Assembly (NCBI RefSeq): GCF_963259705.1
Contig: NC_081848.1
Coordinates: 52,537,408 to 52,601,407, forward strand
Direction of reading: 5' to 3'
Source of the DNA: Myotis daubentonii
Lineage: Eukaryota > Chordata > Mammalia > Chiroptera > Vespertilionidae
DNA length: 64,000 bases
Made by a program: the position numbers and the translations under genes. Under the pieces are notes generated by a model that had not been told where the DNA came from, did no database searches, and saw nothing but the letters and a program-made list of their open reading frames with translations. Every line of letters begins with the position of its first letter. Position 1 is the stretch's first letter. Shown one piece after another: positions 12,266-23,892 of the stretch.

Positions 12266-12550
12266 CAGCGGTTCTCAACCTGTGGGTCGTGACCCCTTTG
12301 GGGTCGAACAACCCTTTCACAGGGGTCGCCTAAGACCATCGGAAAACACATATATAATTACATATTGTTTTTGTGATTAATCACTATGCTTTAATTATGT
12401 TCAATTTGTAACAATGAAAATACATCCTGCATATCAGATATTTACATTATGATTCATAACAGTAGCAAAATTACAGTTATGGTTGGGGGTCACCACAACA
12501 TGAGGAACTGTATTAAAGGGTTGCGGCATTAGGAAGGTTGAGAACCACTG
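12266..12550 (+). mobile_element. SPIN non-autonomous hAT transposon (copy 1)
   Basis: Ends are CAGCGGTTCTCAACCTGTGG and AGGTTGAGAACCACTG, an imperfect terminal inverted pair characteristic of SPIN. Flanking octamers TTCTAGGG and GTCTAAGG match at 6 of 8 positions and contain the TCTA core favoured by such hATs. Compared with copy 2 it lacks about 27 internal bases near 12480. It encodes nothing. Confidence 0.95.
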
Positions 12551-13329
12551 GTCTAAGGGGCATTTTCTTTTCTTTTGGTGTTTAAATGTCCATTGTTACA
12601 AGCAGTTGAGCATTATGAGCCTCCTAGCCTTCTAATTCTCCTTAAGCATAGAGTTCAAGCAATTATTGAATTAACTCCCAGCACCAACGTGCAGGTAACT
12701 AGAATGGTGACAGGAGCTTTCCATCTTGGGTGAGGGTGGGTCTCTAAAATCCGTCCATAATGTGAAAATTACGTATCATTGTCCTTAAAGTCTCTGAAGT
12801 TGCCTGTTCAATAGAACATAGGGTTCTTATGTGCACAACCTTGAGTTCTTGTGCGCACTCAAGTCTGAAAACCACTAAGCCAGGTCGAAGGTAGGGAAGT
12901 GCAACTGGCGGTGGCAAGACTTCACAGACCTCTTTTCCTTATAACCACTTCCTGTTCTCTAGCTGGCACAGGAGGTGGGTGCTCCCCTGGGGTGTTTACT
13001 CCACCCTGTTTTAATGCCAAGCTTTTATAAGCTGAATACATGTTACAGATTTGTTTGTTGTTATGGAATTTTAAAAAGTGAGACATATGAAAGCTAATGA
13101 ACCAGGACCTGGCATAACCGCTGCTCCATAAATGTCTGCTGGATTTAAATCTCACTCTCATTTGATTAGGTCCCCATGCACACTGCTGTGTATAAAGACG
13201 GTGTCTTCTGAGCTGGTGTTTCTGCTGTGGCTCCCACTCTAAGACATCACTCTCAGGCCCCTGGGCCCCGGGCCCAGCATCTCAGGCTGGGTGTGGCATT
13301 CCTTGGACCCAGTGGAGTGGTCCCACGTC

Positions 13330-13500
13330 TCCATTTAAAAACATTTCCTCATTACAGCTGCTTTGTCTAACTTTGTATATACAACAGCTGTTTGGGAATG
13401 AAATTATTTATTTAGTCATTTTTTTGCTACATTTGCATTTTTATTTCTTTCAAAAGCTGGAACTTAGAGGAGAAAAGGGGCTTCTGTTTTGTTTGTATTT
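13330..13500. other. Unique AT-rich segment, possible conserved element
   Basis: Contains CAGCTG E-boxes (13358 and 13386) and ATTTGCAT, an octamer-like site near 13430, in repeat-free sequence. No function can be assigned. Confidence 0.2.
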
Positions 13501-14089
13501 TTAAAACTGACTCAAGTGAGGCAATGAAGAGGTTCCCAAAAGGCAGCCAGGAACCTAGCTAAAATTGGTCTCAAGACTTGAGTGAACCTTGTTCCTGCCT
13601 TCATATTTAATGCAATATCTCATTGATAACAGTAATAACTTGCCCAGTATGCAGTCTCATAGCACTATCTACTTTGGGGGGAAAAACAGAGAATCCCTTT
13701 GGTACGAATTTACTGAGAACCTAAGTAGCAGTCCAGCTCTGGGCATGCGTGGTCCAGAAATGAACAGTGCACACCCTTGACCTGAAGGTCACAATTGTCT
13801 GGAAATAGTTGGTCCCCTAAATACTTCAAGGAGATATACAAGTGCTAGCTTTCAATATACCTTCCAGGAGCAAAGAATAAGTCCATTCCTCCAGGGTCTT
13901 CATAGTTACACTGCTCTAAACAGAAATATCCTTCCACTCAGGTGTTCAATCCAGACACCAGGTAGTCCCCCAAATCACTCCTGTCCTTCACCCCCACAAC
14001 AGCTGACCACCAAGGGACAGCAGCTCTAAATCATAAAATATTCCTTGAATCCATGAATTCTTCTTTCTCCTCTGCTTCTTCCCTGGCTG

Positions 14090-14325
14090 GGGAAGCCTTC
14101 CGTGTTCCTTCCACACCCCTCGTTTCTTCATTACATGTTCCTCCCCCAAGCTCATGCACAGCTCCTTGGGAATCTCTAATTAAGAGAGCACGCAAGTTTG
14201 TGGCTTGTCTTGTGCACTGGAGTATAAGCTCCTTGAGACCAGGGACGTTGAGTTATTAATTTGTGAGACTTCAATGCCCTGCATAGTGCTTCGCATCCTA
14301 GGAATCTGAGAATATTTGATATTTG
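14090..14325 (+). repeat. L2 relic
   Basis: GTATAAGCTCCTTGAGACCA followed by AGGGACG and CCTGCATAGTGCTTCGCATC resembles the L2 3' region (aagctccttgagggcagggac ... cctggcacat). Confidence 0.6.
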
Positions 14326-14500
14326 TGGAAGAAAGGGAAGAAGAAAGGAAAGGTGGGAAAGTGGAGCTATAATCATTCTTTTTCCATCAAAGCCATGGAA
14401 AAGAAAACATTTTAAACATCCATTTAATTAGCTTCTATAAAGCTTTATTGCTGACTTCATGCATTTTCAGTTTTTATGTAAAAGATCTTTATGATTTCTT

Positions 14501-14717
14501 TTTTTTAATTCAATCCTATTTATTTCATTGTAAAAGAATACTTTTTTAAATTGTTTTATTGCTTAAAGTATTACAAAGAGTATTATATATGTCTCCTTTT
14601 TTTTCTCCCCTTGACCATCCCCTAACCTCCCATGCCCCCCAGTGTCTTGTGTCCATTGGTTATGCTCGTATGCATGCATACAAGTCCTTCGGTTGATCTC
14701 CTACCACGCCCCCCCCC
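14501..14717 (-). mobile_element. L1 3' UTR fragment
   Basis: Short 5'-truncated antisense L1: a T-rich start, then GTGTCTTGTGTCCATTGGTT and ATGCATGCATACAAGTCCTT, shared with the L1 at 36348. The duplication ATGATTTCTT occurs at 14491 and 14718. Confidence 0.85.
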
Positions 14718-14817
14718 ATGATTTCTTTATTCCCACTTTTGGTGATTGTTTCAAAGTTATATGAAGGATTCATAGGAACCTGCAATGCTCCCAGATTCCA
14801 AGAGGGTCTCTACAGGA

Positions 14818-15055
14818 TGATGGCTGAGACCTTAGGCTCTGAAGTGAAACAGACCCGTGTTTGAAGATGGTAAGCGTGGCCACTTACCATCTGTGTGGCT
14901 TTGGCAAGTTACCTCCAGTCTCTGAGCCTCAATTTCCTTAGCTATAGAATGGGGATAATAAGACTACCAACTCTATAGCATTAATTTGAAATTTAAATAG
15001 GAAAATACATACAATTGAGTAGATATACATCTGCCAATAAACAGTTATTATTATA
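14818..15055 (+). repeat. MIR SINE relic
   Basis: CCATCTGTGTGGCTTTGGCA is the MIR core, followed by CTGAGCCTCAATTTCCTTAG and GAATGGGGATAATAAGACTA. One of the better-kept MIR copies here. Confidence 0.85.
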
Positions 15056-15884
15056 AGGATAAAATCTAATATATCCACTCCTAAGTCATGGCTTCATTAG
15101 CAGGTAACTATGAACTAGTGGATTCTAATAAAGGAGAAACAAAAAATTCACTTAGAACTTAGATAATGAGATGATGGAGAAACCATCTTTTTCTAATATG
15201 GCTAGCTCATTTTCTTATAATTAAGCTACAAGATTCTTCCTTCACCTACAAATAAATTCCTCATTGTATTGACTTGTTTGAAAAGATATTCTAGTTTAAA
15301 TGGAATGAATTTCCCTTTAATATGATTTTCTAGCAAGATTAGATTCCAATATGGATGAATATCCTAAATTGAAAGTTCTAAATGAACACTGCAGGAAACA
15401 AGCATGTAGCCAAGACATCATCCCTTTTACAAATGTCAGTCACTGAGGAAACATTCATCCGTGTGTTGGAGGGATCGCACATCAACAACAAGAAGTGATA
15501 TTGACGGATGCTGGCTGCGCATCAGGCAGCCCAAGTCGGGCTACCCAACCTGAGCAAAGGCTGGTGCCTACACCCGGTGCTGAATATCCATTTACAGTGA
15601 GGGAAGCCTCTGGCTAGTGAGCAGAGCACTTTTCTCTGCTCTCTCTTGGGACCTGCCCAGCGGCCTCTGTGATCAGCATGGATCCCAGCACAGGGAAGGA
15701 GGAACTCCCCAAGGCTCTGTCATCCAGACTACAGTGAGACTCGGAAAGGTATGTGCTTCACATCCCTTTTGCAGAAAGCCCTTCCCTCCCTTCCCAGCCA
15801 TGCTCTAATATTTTCTTCACAGTGCTTATTGCTTTCTGAAGTGATCTTGGACCTCTATTTTTTTTAGCATCCTGAAGCTTCCAT

Positions 15885-16205
15885 GAACACAAGAACCCTT
15901 CATTTCTGTCTTATCCACTGCATCCCACGCCCATGCCTAGGACAGTATATGGCCTACCTGTGGTAGACAAACTGCAGCTCGCGAGCCACATGCGGCTCTG
16001 GCCCCTTGAGTGTGGCTCTTCCTAAGGCTTAGGAGTACCCTAATTAAGTTAATAACAATGTACCTACCTATATAGTTTAAGTCTAAAAAATGTGGCTCTC
16101 AAAAGAAATTTCAGTCGTTGTACTGTTGATATTTGGCTCTGTTGACTAATGAGTTTGCCGACCACTGGCCTAGACTGATGCTCAATGAATATGTGTTGAA
16201 TGCAC
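15885..16205 (+). repeat. L2 3' end split by a hAT insertion
   Basis: L2-like sequence (CCCATGCCTAGGACAGTATATGG) stops at about 15957 and resumes at 16168 with GACTGATGCTCAATGAATAT and GTTGAATG, the L2 terminal motif. The intervening part is the hAT element listed separately. Confidence 0.7.
15958..16167. mobile_element. Non-autonomous hAT transposon
   Basis: Ends are CTGTGGTAGACAAACTGCAG and GAGTTTGCCGACCACTG, an imperfect inverted pair. Inside are repeated GTGGCTCT motifs. The element lies within an L2. The flanks (GCCTAC before, GCCTAGAC after) look like a slightly decayed 8-bp duplication. It is not SPIN, and no coding sequence is present. Confidence 0.8.
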
Positions 16206-18266
16206 ATAAGAAAGGAAGGTGGGCAGGGGGAGGGGGACAGCCTCCAATGCTAAGGATCCTCACATCCCAAGGGCCTGTGCTTGCTTGCCCAGACCGGGTC
16301 ACACGGGACCAAAGTCTCTCTCCCAGACTCTGTTTTCCAAGTGTACTCAGCCCCCCTGCCCCTTGCCCTCAGTTAACCTACACTTCCTTTGAGCCAAACT
16401 CACAGATTATCTTTCTGTTTCTTTCACTTTCAATCATGCCAGATCCCGTTCTTCCTGCTCAACACTTAGGGAAACATCCTATCCCTCCCCACGATTTCTG
16501 CAGGTGGTTAATGTCATCGATTATTTGGCTCATTCAACTCTCAGAGAGTAATCTTTTCTTTAATCCAAGTTTTAAGGCCATCTCACCGTGGGCTGTATAG
16601 CGCTGATTATACAGGGCAGAGTCCAACCGAGGTGTTGGCACTGCTCTTTACAGATTCCTCTGGAAGCGCTGGTGCTGTCCATCTCCACGCTGTCTGTGCT
16701 AATAGTGCCTGTCTATAAGCAGCCTCCATCTACCCTTCACCGCGCCAAAATGATAAATGCCAGACGACAAGAAGCAAACTACAGGCCGCCCTCGAGGCCC
16801 AGAAAATCTCATCCACCCTGCCAGGGCCCAAGAACTCCTGATTTAGGAGGTTGGTCTCTTCACTAATTCATCCTTAGAATGTACTGCAAATTCAAAAGCC
16901 AATAGTTACACTTCTGGGCAAAGGAGCAGACAAAAAATGTTTTTGTTTGACACAGCAGCAACAGAAACAAGACCATGTTTCTCTTTTATGAAACCTCTGA
17001 GAGTAATTCATTGAGATCTTGACATTTAATATCACCTAATCACCTCCCCAACAAGATATTTGCTTTGGCTCCATCAGCCCCACATGCAGACCTTGCGGCT
17101 GCCACTGACTGGGTCTCGTCATTAGGTGGGCTGCCTTCAATACCCAAGGCAGGATTTGGCAAGAGGAAGCAGCACCTGCTTTATTGAAAGACAGCTTCCC
17201 ACTTTATCCTCTGAAAGAGAAATGTGCCATGTAAATGTCCTTAAGAGATGATAATCATACATCAAGATGTCCCTTCCAACAAGCATTGTACCAGATGCCC
17301 AATCTCGGAGTCACCAGAATGGAGGTGGCAGATGGAGAATTGGAGCTTTTAGAGAAAACAAATTTGTAAGCTTTAAAGTGCCTGCATGCTTCTGGCCAAC
17401 ACATACCCAGGTACTTTGAGTAGCGCCCACTGGCCCGAGGAAGAGTTTCACACCTCAGAGACGGCTGGGGAAGAAGATAACGTTCAGGTCCCTTCTTGGC
17501 CGGAGGGTGATGAATAGATACTCACAGAGCACACGACCTCGGTCCAGTGAGTTTTCTGCACTGAGTTAAAATAAAGGATTGAGTGAGCACTGTCGATCGA
17601 CACGTTAGTGTTGGTTCCCTGGCACTGGGGAGACATTAATGTGGAAAACTTTTCCTCTCCATGTTTCAAAAATTGAAACAATCATTCCAGCAGTGGGAGC
17701 AGGGAGTAAATCCATAATGCTTAGCAGCTCAGGTACAAAGAAAATAAAATCAGAAATCCAGGGTGTTTTGCTATTACTGCCAAGGGCCTATCTTCCGTGT
17801 AACAGCAATCTTTTATATTTCGCATGGTTTGACTCCTGCAAATCTGATTGAGTCATTCCCTGTCGAAAATCCTTGTGAGTCTCCCACTGCCCACAACTGT
17901 AGCTTTCAAATTGTTCTGGGGGTAGTTACAACTTTACACTTTAAATTATTACCCCACATATTTTGTGACAAGGGCTAAGGATGCAATGATCCCATCCCCC
18001 TGACATAAGCAGACTTTGGTCTGCAACATGGAACATTTCAGTGAGATACCAAACAAACCCTTAACACATAACATCCAAAAGATCCTTAAAAAATCAGATT
18101 AATACAAAGCTCTTTATGTGATATGAGCAAGAAGAAAGGGGAAGTAGAAAAATGAGACATTGAGGATGCTTTAAATGTATAGTATCTTGAGGTCTCACAA
18201 AATAGGTGGAGTAGTAATTTAAAATGTAAAGTTGTAGCATATGTATGTTTAAAATAGGAAATGCAG

Positions 18267-18468
18267 CCCAGCCAGTGTGGCTCAGTGATTGAGCATCGAC
18301 CTATGAACCTAGAGGTCAGGGTTCAATTCCCAGTCAGAGCACATGCCCGGGTTGCCAGCATGGGGCATGCAGGAGGCAGCTGATCAATGATTTTCTCTCA
18401 TCATTGATACTTCTATCTCTCTCTCTCCCTCTCCCTTCCTCTCTGAAACCAATAAAAAAAAATTAAAA
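18267..18468 (+). mobile_element. VES SINE
   Basis: Head CCCAGCCAGTGTGGCTCAGT followed by TTGAGCATCGACCTATGAAC, a different subfamily head from the GGATAGAGC type. GGAAATGCAG flanks both sides. Confidence 0.92.
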
Positions 18469-18939
18469 TGGAAATGCAGTGCAAAAGATGTGAAATGTCT
18501 TGTGTCTGATGTCCTCTGTATTTATGTAATGGACTTGTCTTTTACTGAAGTGTGGGTCCAAGGACTAGTCTCCAGCCAGTTTGCATCTATAACCCACTAA
18601 GACTCTGGGCAGCTGCCACCTCTGATCTTTGCTTTGTATTGCCATATTTTGGTTTGAATAAAGTCTATAATAACAACAAATACCAAAAAAAATTTTGTTC
18701 TGTGGGGCCTCAGGGTAAGACTTCTGTGGGATCTGAAGGGAAGGGGTGTGGCTCTCAGCCCAAAACCCCTGCTCCATTCAGAGACGGTCTCCTTTCGTCT
18801 ATTCTAAAGTTGGGCTTCCACGTGGAATTACCAACAAAGAGTTCTGTGACTTAGAAACAAAGTTTGAAAACGACCTGCTTACAAGGATGAAATCTAGACA
18901 AGTCCTGCCTGTTCCTTATCCTCTCTGCTTCTCAGGCAG

Positions 18940-19290
18940 CCCCCAGCACACCGCATAGTGGCTTTCGTTTCTCTTATGGGTCCAATCTTCCTTCTGTTTC
19001 CTTTGCCTGGAATGTTCTCCCTTCTTCTCGATCAGGTAGATCTGTACCCTTTTTTTGAGATGTGGTTCAAAGTTTACCTTTTGAGGGCTACTGTCCCTGC
19101 CCTAGCAGCGATTAGCCATATTCCCATGGCATCTGTGCCTGTGTTCACACACGTGGAATTGTTAGATGTGTCTGAATCTTGGACCAGTCTGCACACACAT
19201 AGAAGACAGAGTCCCTGTCTTTTTTCTTTTCTCTGCCATCGTCCTCCAGGCCTGGCATGCAGTGGGCACTCAATAAATATTTGATGGATG
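18940..19290 (+). repeat. L2 3' region
   Basis: TTTGCCTGGAATGTTCTCCC, then CCTGGCATGCAGTGGGCACT and CAATAAATATTTGATGGATG, the classic L2 3' end. Confidence 0.8.
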
Positions 19291-20190
19291 GATGTGTTTG
19301 GCTATTTAACTTACCATCAGATAGCAAGTTGGCATTTTCCCAACAGCCTGATTTAGAAGGGATTCAAAGACACAGGGCCACAGTCCCATAATCAACTCAA
19401 GCAGTTCTGGGTTAGCAAAGAGCATAAATTCTTTTAACTAGTTCTGTTTGGATCTGAATTTTATTTTTATAAAAATAATGATTACAACAGCAGTAAAAGA
19501 AATATTGTACAGAGGTCACACTCTGAAAGCCATGAACAATAATAATCTCTTAAACTGGCATAGTTTGGTCCTGCTGATCTCATTGAATCGCTTCTCCACT
19601 GAGAATCCATGGGCAGCTCCCTGTGGCCCATGGCTTTCTAACTCTTCTAGGAACTTCAGGTGCTCCACGGACACCCCTCAGAGTCAGGTCTCCATGGAAA
19701 TCTGACTGGGAGGGACATGGCTCTGGCCTCATGCCCTTTGCTCCAATCAAAGAGGGTTCCACAAAATCTAAGTGTTTTGCATTTAATTTTAATATTACTT
19801 TTTACTTGAATGACTTTGTCTGAGCCTGACTCTCCAGTTCACCTTAGGCCTCACCACTTCTTTTTCTATCCATCCTCACCTGCCTGATCCCTGATATCAT
19901 ATGAGTTTACAGCTCAAAACTCACTCCAAACCCAGCTCTCTAACAGCTGTTTTCATTTTTATGAACTGCCATCCAGGTCCAGAGCACACACATTCTGGTT
20001 TTTATAAAGTTGTAGTCATGTTGCACGTACCATTTTATGTTTTCTTTCTTCACTTAACACTGTATCATAAACATCTTTCCATTACGTGAGACACATCTTT
20101 CATGGTTACTTTTTAAATGATGAATTTTTACGTTGGTTGGCTCTAATTTATTAGGTCTTCCATTACCGTTAAAACAGCTTTTTACTTTCC

Positions 20191-20633
20191 AGGTCACTTG
20201 GGCTGTTTCCAAATCTTGGCTATTGTAAATAATGCTGCAGTGAACATAGGGTGCATATATTCTTTTGGATTAGTGTTTTGAGTTTCTTCAGATATATTCC
20301 CAGCAGTGGAATCGTTGGGTCATAAGGCAGTTTCATTTTAAATTATTTGAGGTAACTCCATACTGCATTCCACATGGCTGCACCAGTCTGTATTTCCACC
20401 AACAATGCACAAGGGTTCCCTTTTCTCCACATTCTTACCAACACTTGTTGTTTGTTGATTTATTGATGATAGCTATTCTGACAGATGTGAGGTGATATCT
20501 TGTTGTGGTTTTAATCTGCATTTCTCTGATGAATAGTGGCATTGAGCATCTTTTCATTTGTCTATTTACCATCTGTATGTTCTTTGGAGAAGTGTTTATT
20601 CAGATCCTTTGCCCTTTTTAAAAAAATTGATGA

Positions 20634-20683
<50 letters not shown>

Positions 20684-21655
20684 TGCATTCATTAGTTGAT
20701 TCTTATATGTGCCCTGACCAGAGATCGAACCTCAATCTTGGCATATCGGGATGACGCTCTAACCAACTGAGCTACCCAGCCAGAACACTTTGCCCATTTT
20801 TTAATTGAATTGTTTGTTATTTTGGTGTTCAGTTTTATAAGTTCTTTATAAATTTTGAGTATTAATACCTTATCAGATATATCATTGATGAATATGTTCT
20901 CCCACTCAGTGAGTTGTCTTCTCATTTTGTTGATGGTTTTCTTTGCTGTGCAAAAACTTTTTAGTTTGATGTAGTCCCATTTGTTTATTTTTTCTTTTGT
21001 TTCCCTTGCCCAAGGCGATATATCAGAAAAAATATTGTTAGGAGAAATGTCCGAGATTTTATGACCTATATTTTCTTCTAGGATCTTTATGGTTTTGAGT
21101 CTAACATTTAAGTCTTTAATCCATTTTTAGTTTGTTCTTATGGTGTAAGAAGGTGGTATAGTTTTGGTTTTTTGCACGTATCTATCCACTTTTCCCAGCA
21201 CCATTTATTGGATAGACTATCTTTACCCCATTGTATGTTCGTGCCTCCTTGTCAAATATTAATTGACCATAAATGCATGGGTTTATTTCTGGGCTTTCTA
21301 TTCTGTTCCACTGATCTATGTGTCTGTTTTTATGCCAGGATGGTGCTGCTTTGATTACTGTACCTTTGTGATACAGTTTCATAACAGGTAGCATGATTCC
21401 TCCAACTTTGTTCCTCTTTATGCTTAGTAAAATAAGCCAGTCAGAGAAAGACAAGTATCATGTAATTTCACTTATATGTGGAATCTAATGAATCTAATGA
21501 GTCATCTGTATATTGTATTGTGTGTTCACCACCCCAAGTCAAGTCTCCTTCCGTCACCATTTATGCCCCCTTATCCAGGTCTATAAAATTGTACACCTGA
21601 AACCTATATAATTTTATTAACCAATGTCACCCCAATAAACTCAACTAAAGAGAGG
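20191..21655. mobile_element. L1 with 5' inversion (twin-primed)
   Basis: From 20191 to about 21425 the sequence is antisense L1 ORF2: the reverse strand gives peptides such as [20 protein letters not shown]. From about 21425 to 21655 it is sense L1: AAATAAGCCAGTCAGAGAAA, then ACCTATATAATTTTATTAAC and an AATAAA near the end. The first segment's L1 sequence ends just upstream of where the second starts in a full L1, with a short missing piece. That is the expected product of twin priming. A SINE interrupts it at 20615. ORF2 is broken and not functional. Confidence 0.85.
20615..20787 (-). mobile_element. VES-related SINE inside the L1
   Basis: Antisense copy with a (GA)n run from 20636 to 20679 and a tRNA-like head ending AACCAACTGAGCTACCCAGC. 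CTTTGCCC is present at 20607 and 20788, and removing the SINE restores the L1 text. Confidence 0.9.
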
Positions 21656-21756
21656 AAGAATATTTTTATTCTATGCTCTTAGAAATAATGCTATGGTGAA
21701 TGTCCTCATACATGTGAATTTCTAGAACTAAACATGTTCTTTTAACACTTTCTATA

Positions 21757-21911
21757 GCCCTGGCCAGGTGGCTCAATTGGTTAGAGTGTTTTCCTGAACA
21801 TCAAAAGGTTGTGGGTTTGATTCCCAGTCATGGCACATATCTAAGTTGTGGCTCAATCCCTGGCGGAGTGTATACAGGAGGCAACTGATAGATGTTTCTC
21901 ACATCAATGTT

Positions 21912-21983
<72 letters not shown>

Positions 21984-22047
21984 CCCTCCACCCTTTCTTC
22001 TCTAAAAAAATCAAGAAACATATCTTTTGGTGAGGATAAAAAAACAA
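21757..22047 (+). mobile_element. VES-related SINE with long (CT)n
   Basis: Head GCCCTGGCCAGGTGGCTCAA and GGTTAGAGTG, then an alternating CT run of about 70 bases (21913-21980) and an A-rich end with GGTGAGGATAAAAAAAC. Confidence 0.88.
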
Positions 22048-22125
22048 GTTCTGTAGATGTTATGGATTGTACTATTTTGAAGCAAATATTTCTCAGTACT
22101 TTCTTTTTTCATTTTTATATTTTTA

Positions 22126-22470
22126 CTACGGATTCGTGCACCAATGGGGTCCCTCAGCCTGGCCTGCACCCTCTCGCAATTTGAGACCCCCTCTGGGGAT
22201 GTCAGAGACCCCATTTCAGCCCAATCCCTGCAGGCCAAGCCGAGGGACCCCTTGGTGCACAAATCTGCGCACTGGGCCTCTAGGAGGCATATAAGATCTT
22301 TGGTTAATCTCTTCCTACTCTCCCACCTCCCCCTTCCCTCTGAGATTTGTCAGTCTGTTCCATGTTTCCATGCCTGTGCGTTGAGCGTCTGCCCCCTGGT
22401 GGTCAGTGCACATCATAGCTACCGGTCAAACAGTCTAACAGTTGCTTAGGCTTTTATATATATATATAGA
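22126..22470 (-). mobile_element. HeliBat-type Helitron with inverted 3' sequences and L1-like insert
   Basis: The right edge (TTTTATATATATATATAGA) is the Helitron 5' end reversed, next to a T. The left edge (ACGGATTCGTGCACC) is a degraded reversed 3' end. Between them, 22200-22283 reads as a sense 3' end (TGCGCACTGGGCCTCTAG), so two 3' termini face each other. The part at 22300-22370 (CTTCCCTCTGAGATTTGTCA) matches L1 3' UTR sequence seen at 36515. Confidence 0.8.
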
Positions 22471-22479
22471 TGATTAAAC

Positions 22480-23700
22480 TATGTTAAGTATTAACTAGTT
22501 GAATCATTTTATGTCTGCGATTATTATTTTTCTATTACTCCAAGCCTTTACCAGTTCTTCAAATTCATTGTTTCTAGGTCCCAAGATCTGATGCAATCTG
22601 GGTTCTCTATTCTTTTGGTTATTCTATGATTTATAAAACTATATTTAACTGTTTAATTCATTTGAATATATTTGGCACATGTTTAGATATAAATGATATT
22701 TAAATTGATAACATTGCTTGTTTAATAACTTCTCCTTTGCCCATTATTTATCACACTTCATCATATATCAGATTATCATATATAAATAAGTTTGTCTCAG
22801 TGCTTCTAATTCTCCTCTACTGTTCAATATGTCTGGTTTTGCACCCAGTACTATATTTTTTTATTTAAAATTAATCAAGTCTTTATACTGAATTTCTCAA
22901 CTCATTGCATACATCTCATGTTTTTATATTATTGTACATATATGAGTTCTAGCTGTTTACTGCTTATAATATGGTGTATATAATACATAGCAATATGTTG
23001 TGTACAGGCATGCTATAGATCTTTGAATTTGAATAGCAAATTTGCTCTCTTTCTAAACTTGTTGATTTAGTTTCAAGTGTAAAGTCTTTGTAAATATTTT
23101 CCTCTCTCCAACAGTTATTGTTCTTTATACCTTTTGTGATTTGCCTAAAGCAATATTAAGTTATAATAGTAGTGACATTCTTGTTTTGGGCCTAATTTTT
23201 TAAAGAAAAGCTTTTAGCGTTGTTCCATTATTGGTTTATGATTTAAAATAGGTATGTTTATCAAGTTAAGGTAATACTTTTGCTCAAAAAAGCTCCTCTT
23301 TTGAAATGCATTGCATCATTCAAGGCTCACATATTTTCCTGTATTGATTTCTTTTCTGCATTCCTGGAGTAGCCTTCATTAAGATCAAATTTGTCACATA
23401 GAATAAATTAGATGAAGTCCTGCCGTGTCTGTGTGTTGATACAGTTAGCACAGCTTGGAAATTAGCTATTGCTTGGGCGTCTGGAGGAATTCATTAAGTC
23501 TGTGAGCCTTGGCTTTTGGTGTATTCTGAAAAAATTGTTAAATCTTTCTCCATTACTGGTTTAATAGGGTTTCATTGTTTCATTTTGGGGTGTTTTATAT
23601 TTTTATTTAAAAATATTCATTGAGGCTGTTAGTCAAGTAGCATGTAATTAGGTATAGTTTTCCTACGTAAGTAGTTGGTTCCCTTTATATATACAACATA
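22480..23700 (-). mobile_element. Ancient AT-rich L1 ORF2 remnant
   Basis: Motifs such as TAGTAGTGACATTCTTGTTT and AAAGCTTTTAGCGTTGTTCC match reversed L1 ORF2 text, in the right order. Heavily diverged. The ends are uncertain. Confidence 0.55.
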
Positions 23701-23704
23701 AGGA

Positions 23705-23892
23705 ATTAGTCCTGAATTCTCATCCAGCTTCCACCACTAATTATTTGTGTGACATGGACCAAGTAACTTGACTTGTGACACTACTTTCTCTGTAAATAGA
23801 GGTCATTTTACTTACATCCCAGGGTTACTGTGAGGATCACAGAGAATGTATGTGAAGTTCTTAGCACGTGCCTATCCTCAATAAATAGAAGA
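23705..23892 (+). repeat. MIR SINE relic
   Basis: Sense MIR: TTATTTGTGTGACATGGACC, TTTCTCTGTAAATAGAGGTC, GTTACTGTGAGGATCACAGA and a final CAATAAATAG. Confidence 0.8.

Larger units (their letters stand above)
19980..21755 (-). mobile_element. Old L1 fragment, split by a younger L1
   Basis: Diverged antisense L1 text is present before 20190 (ACATCTTTCCATTACGTGAG) and after 21655 (AGAAATAATGCTATGGTGAA, GTCCTCATACATG). The younger L1 at 20191-21655 lies between them. Confidence 0.6.

Noticed and set aside
21911..21980. CRISPR array or functional tandem repeat at CT runs
   Set aside because: Simple dinucleotide runs within SINEs. No spacers, and the genome is mammalian.
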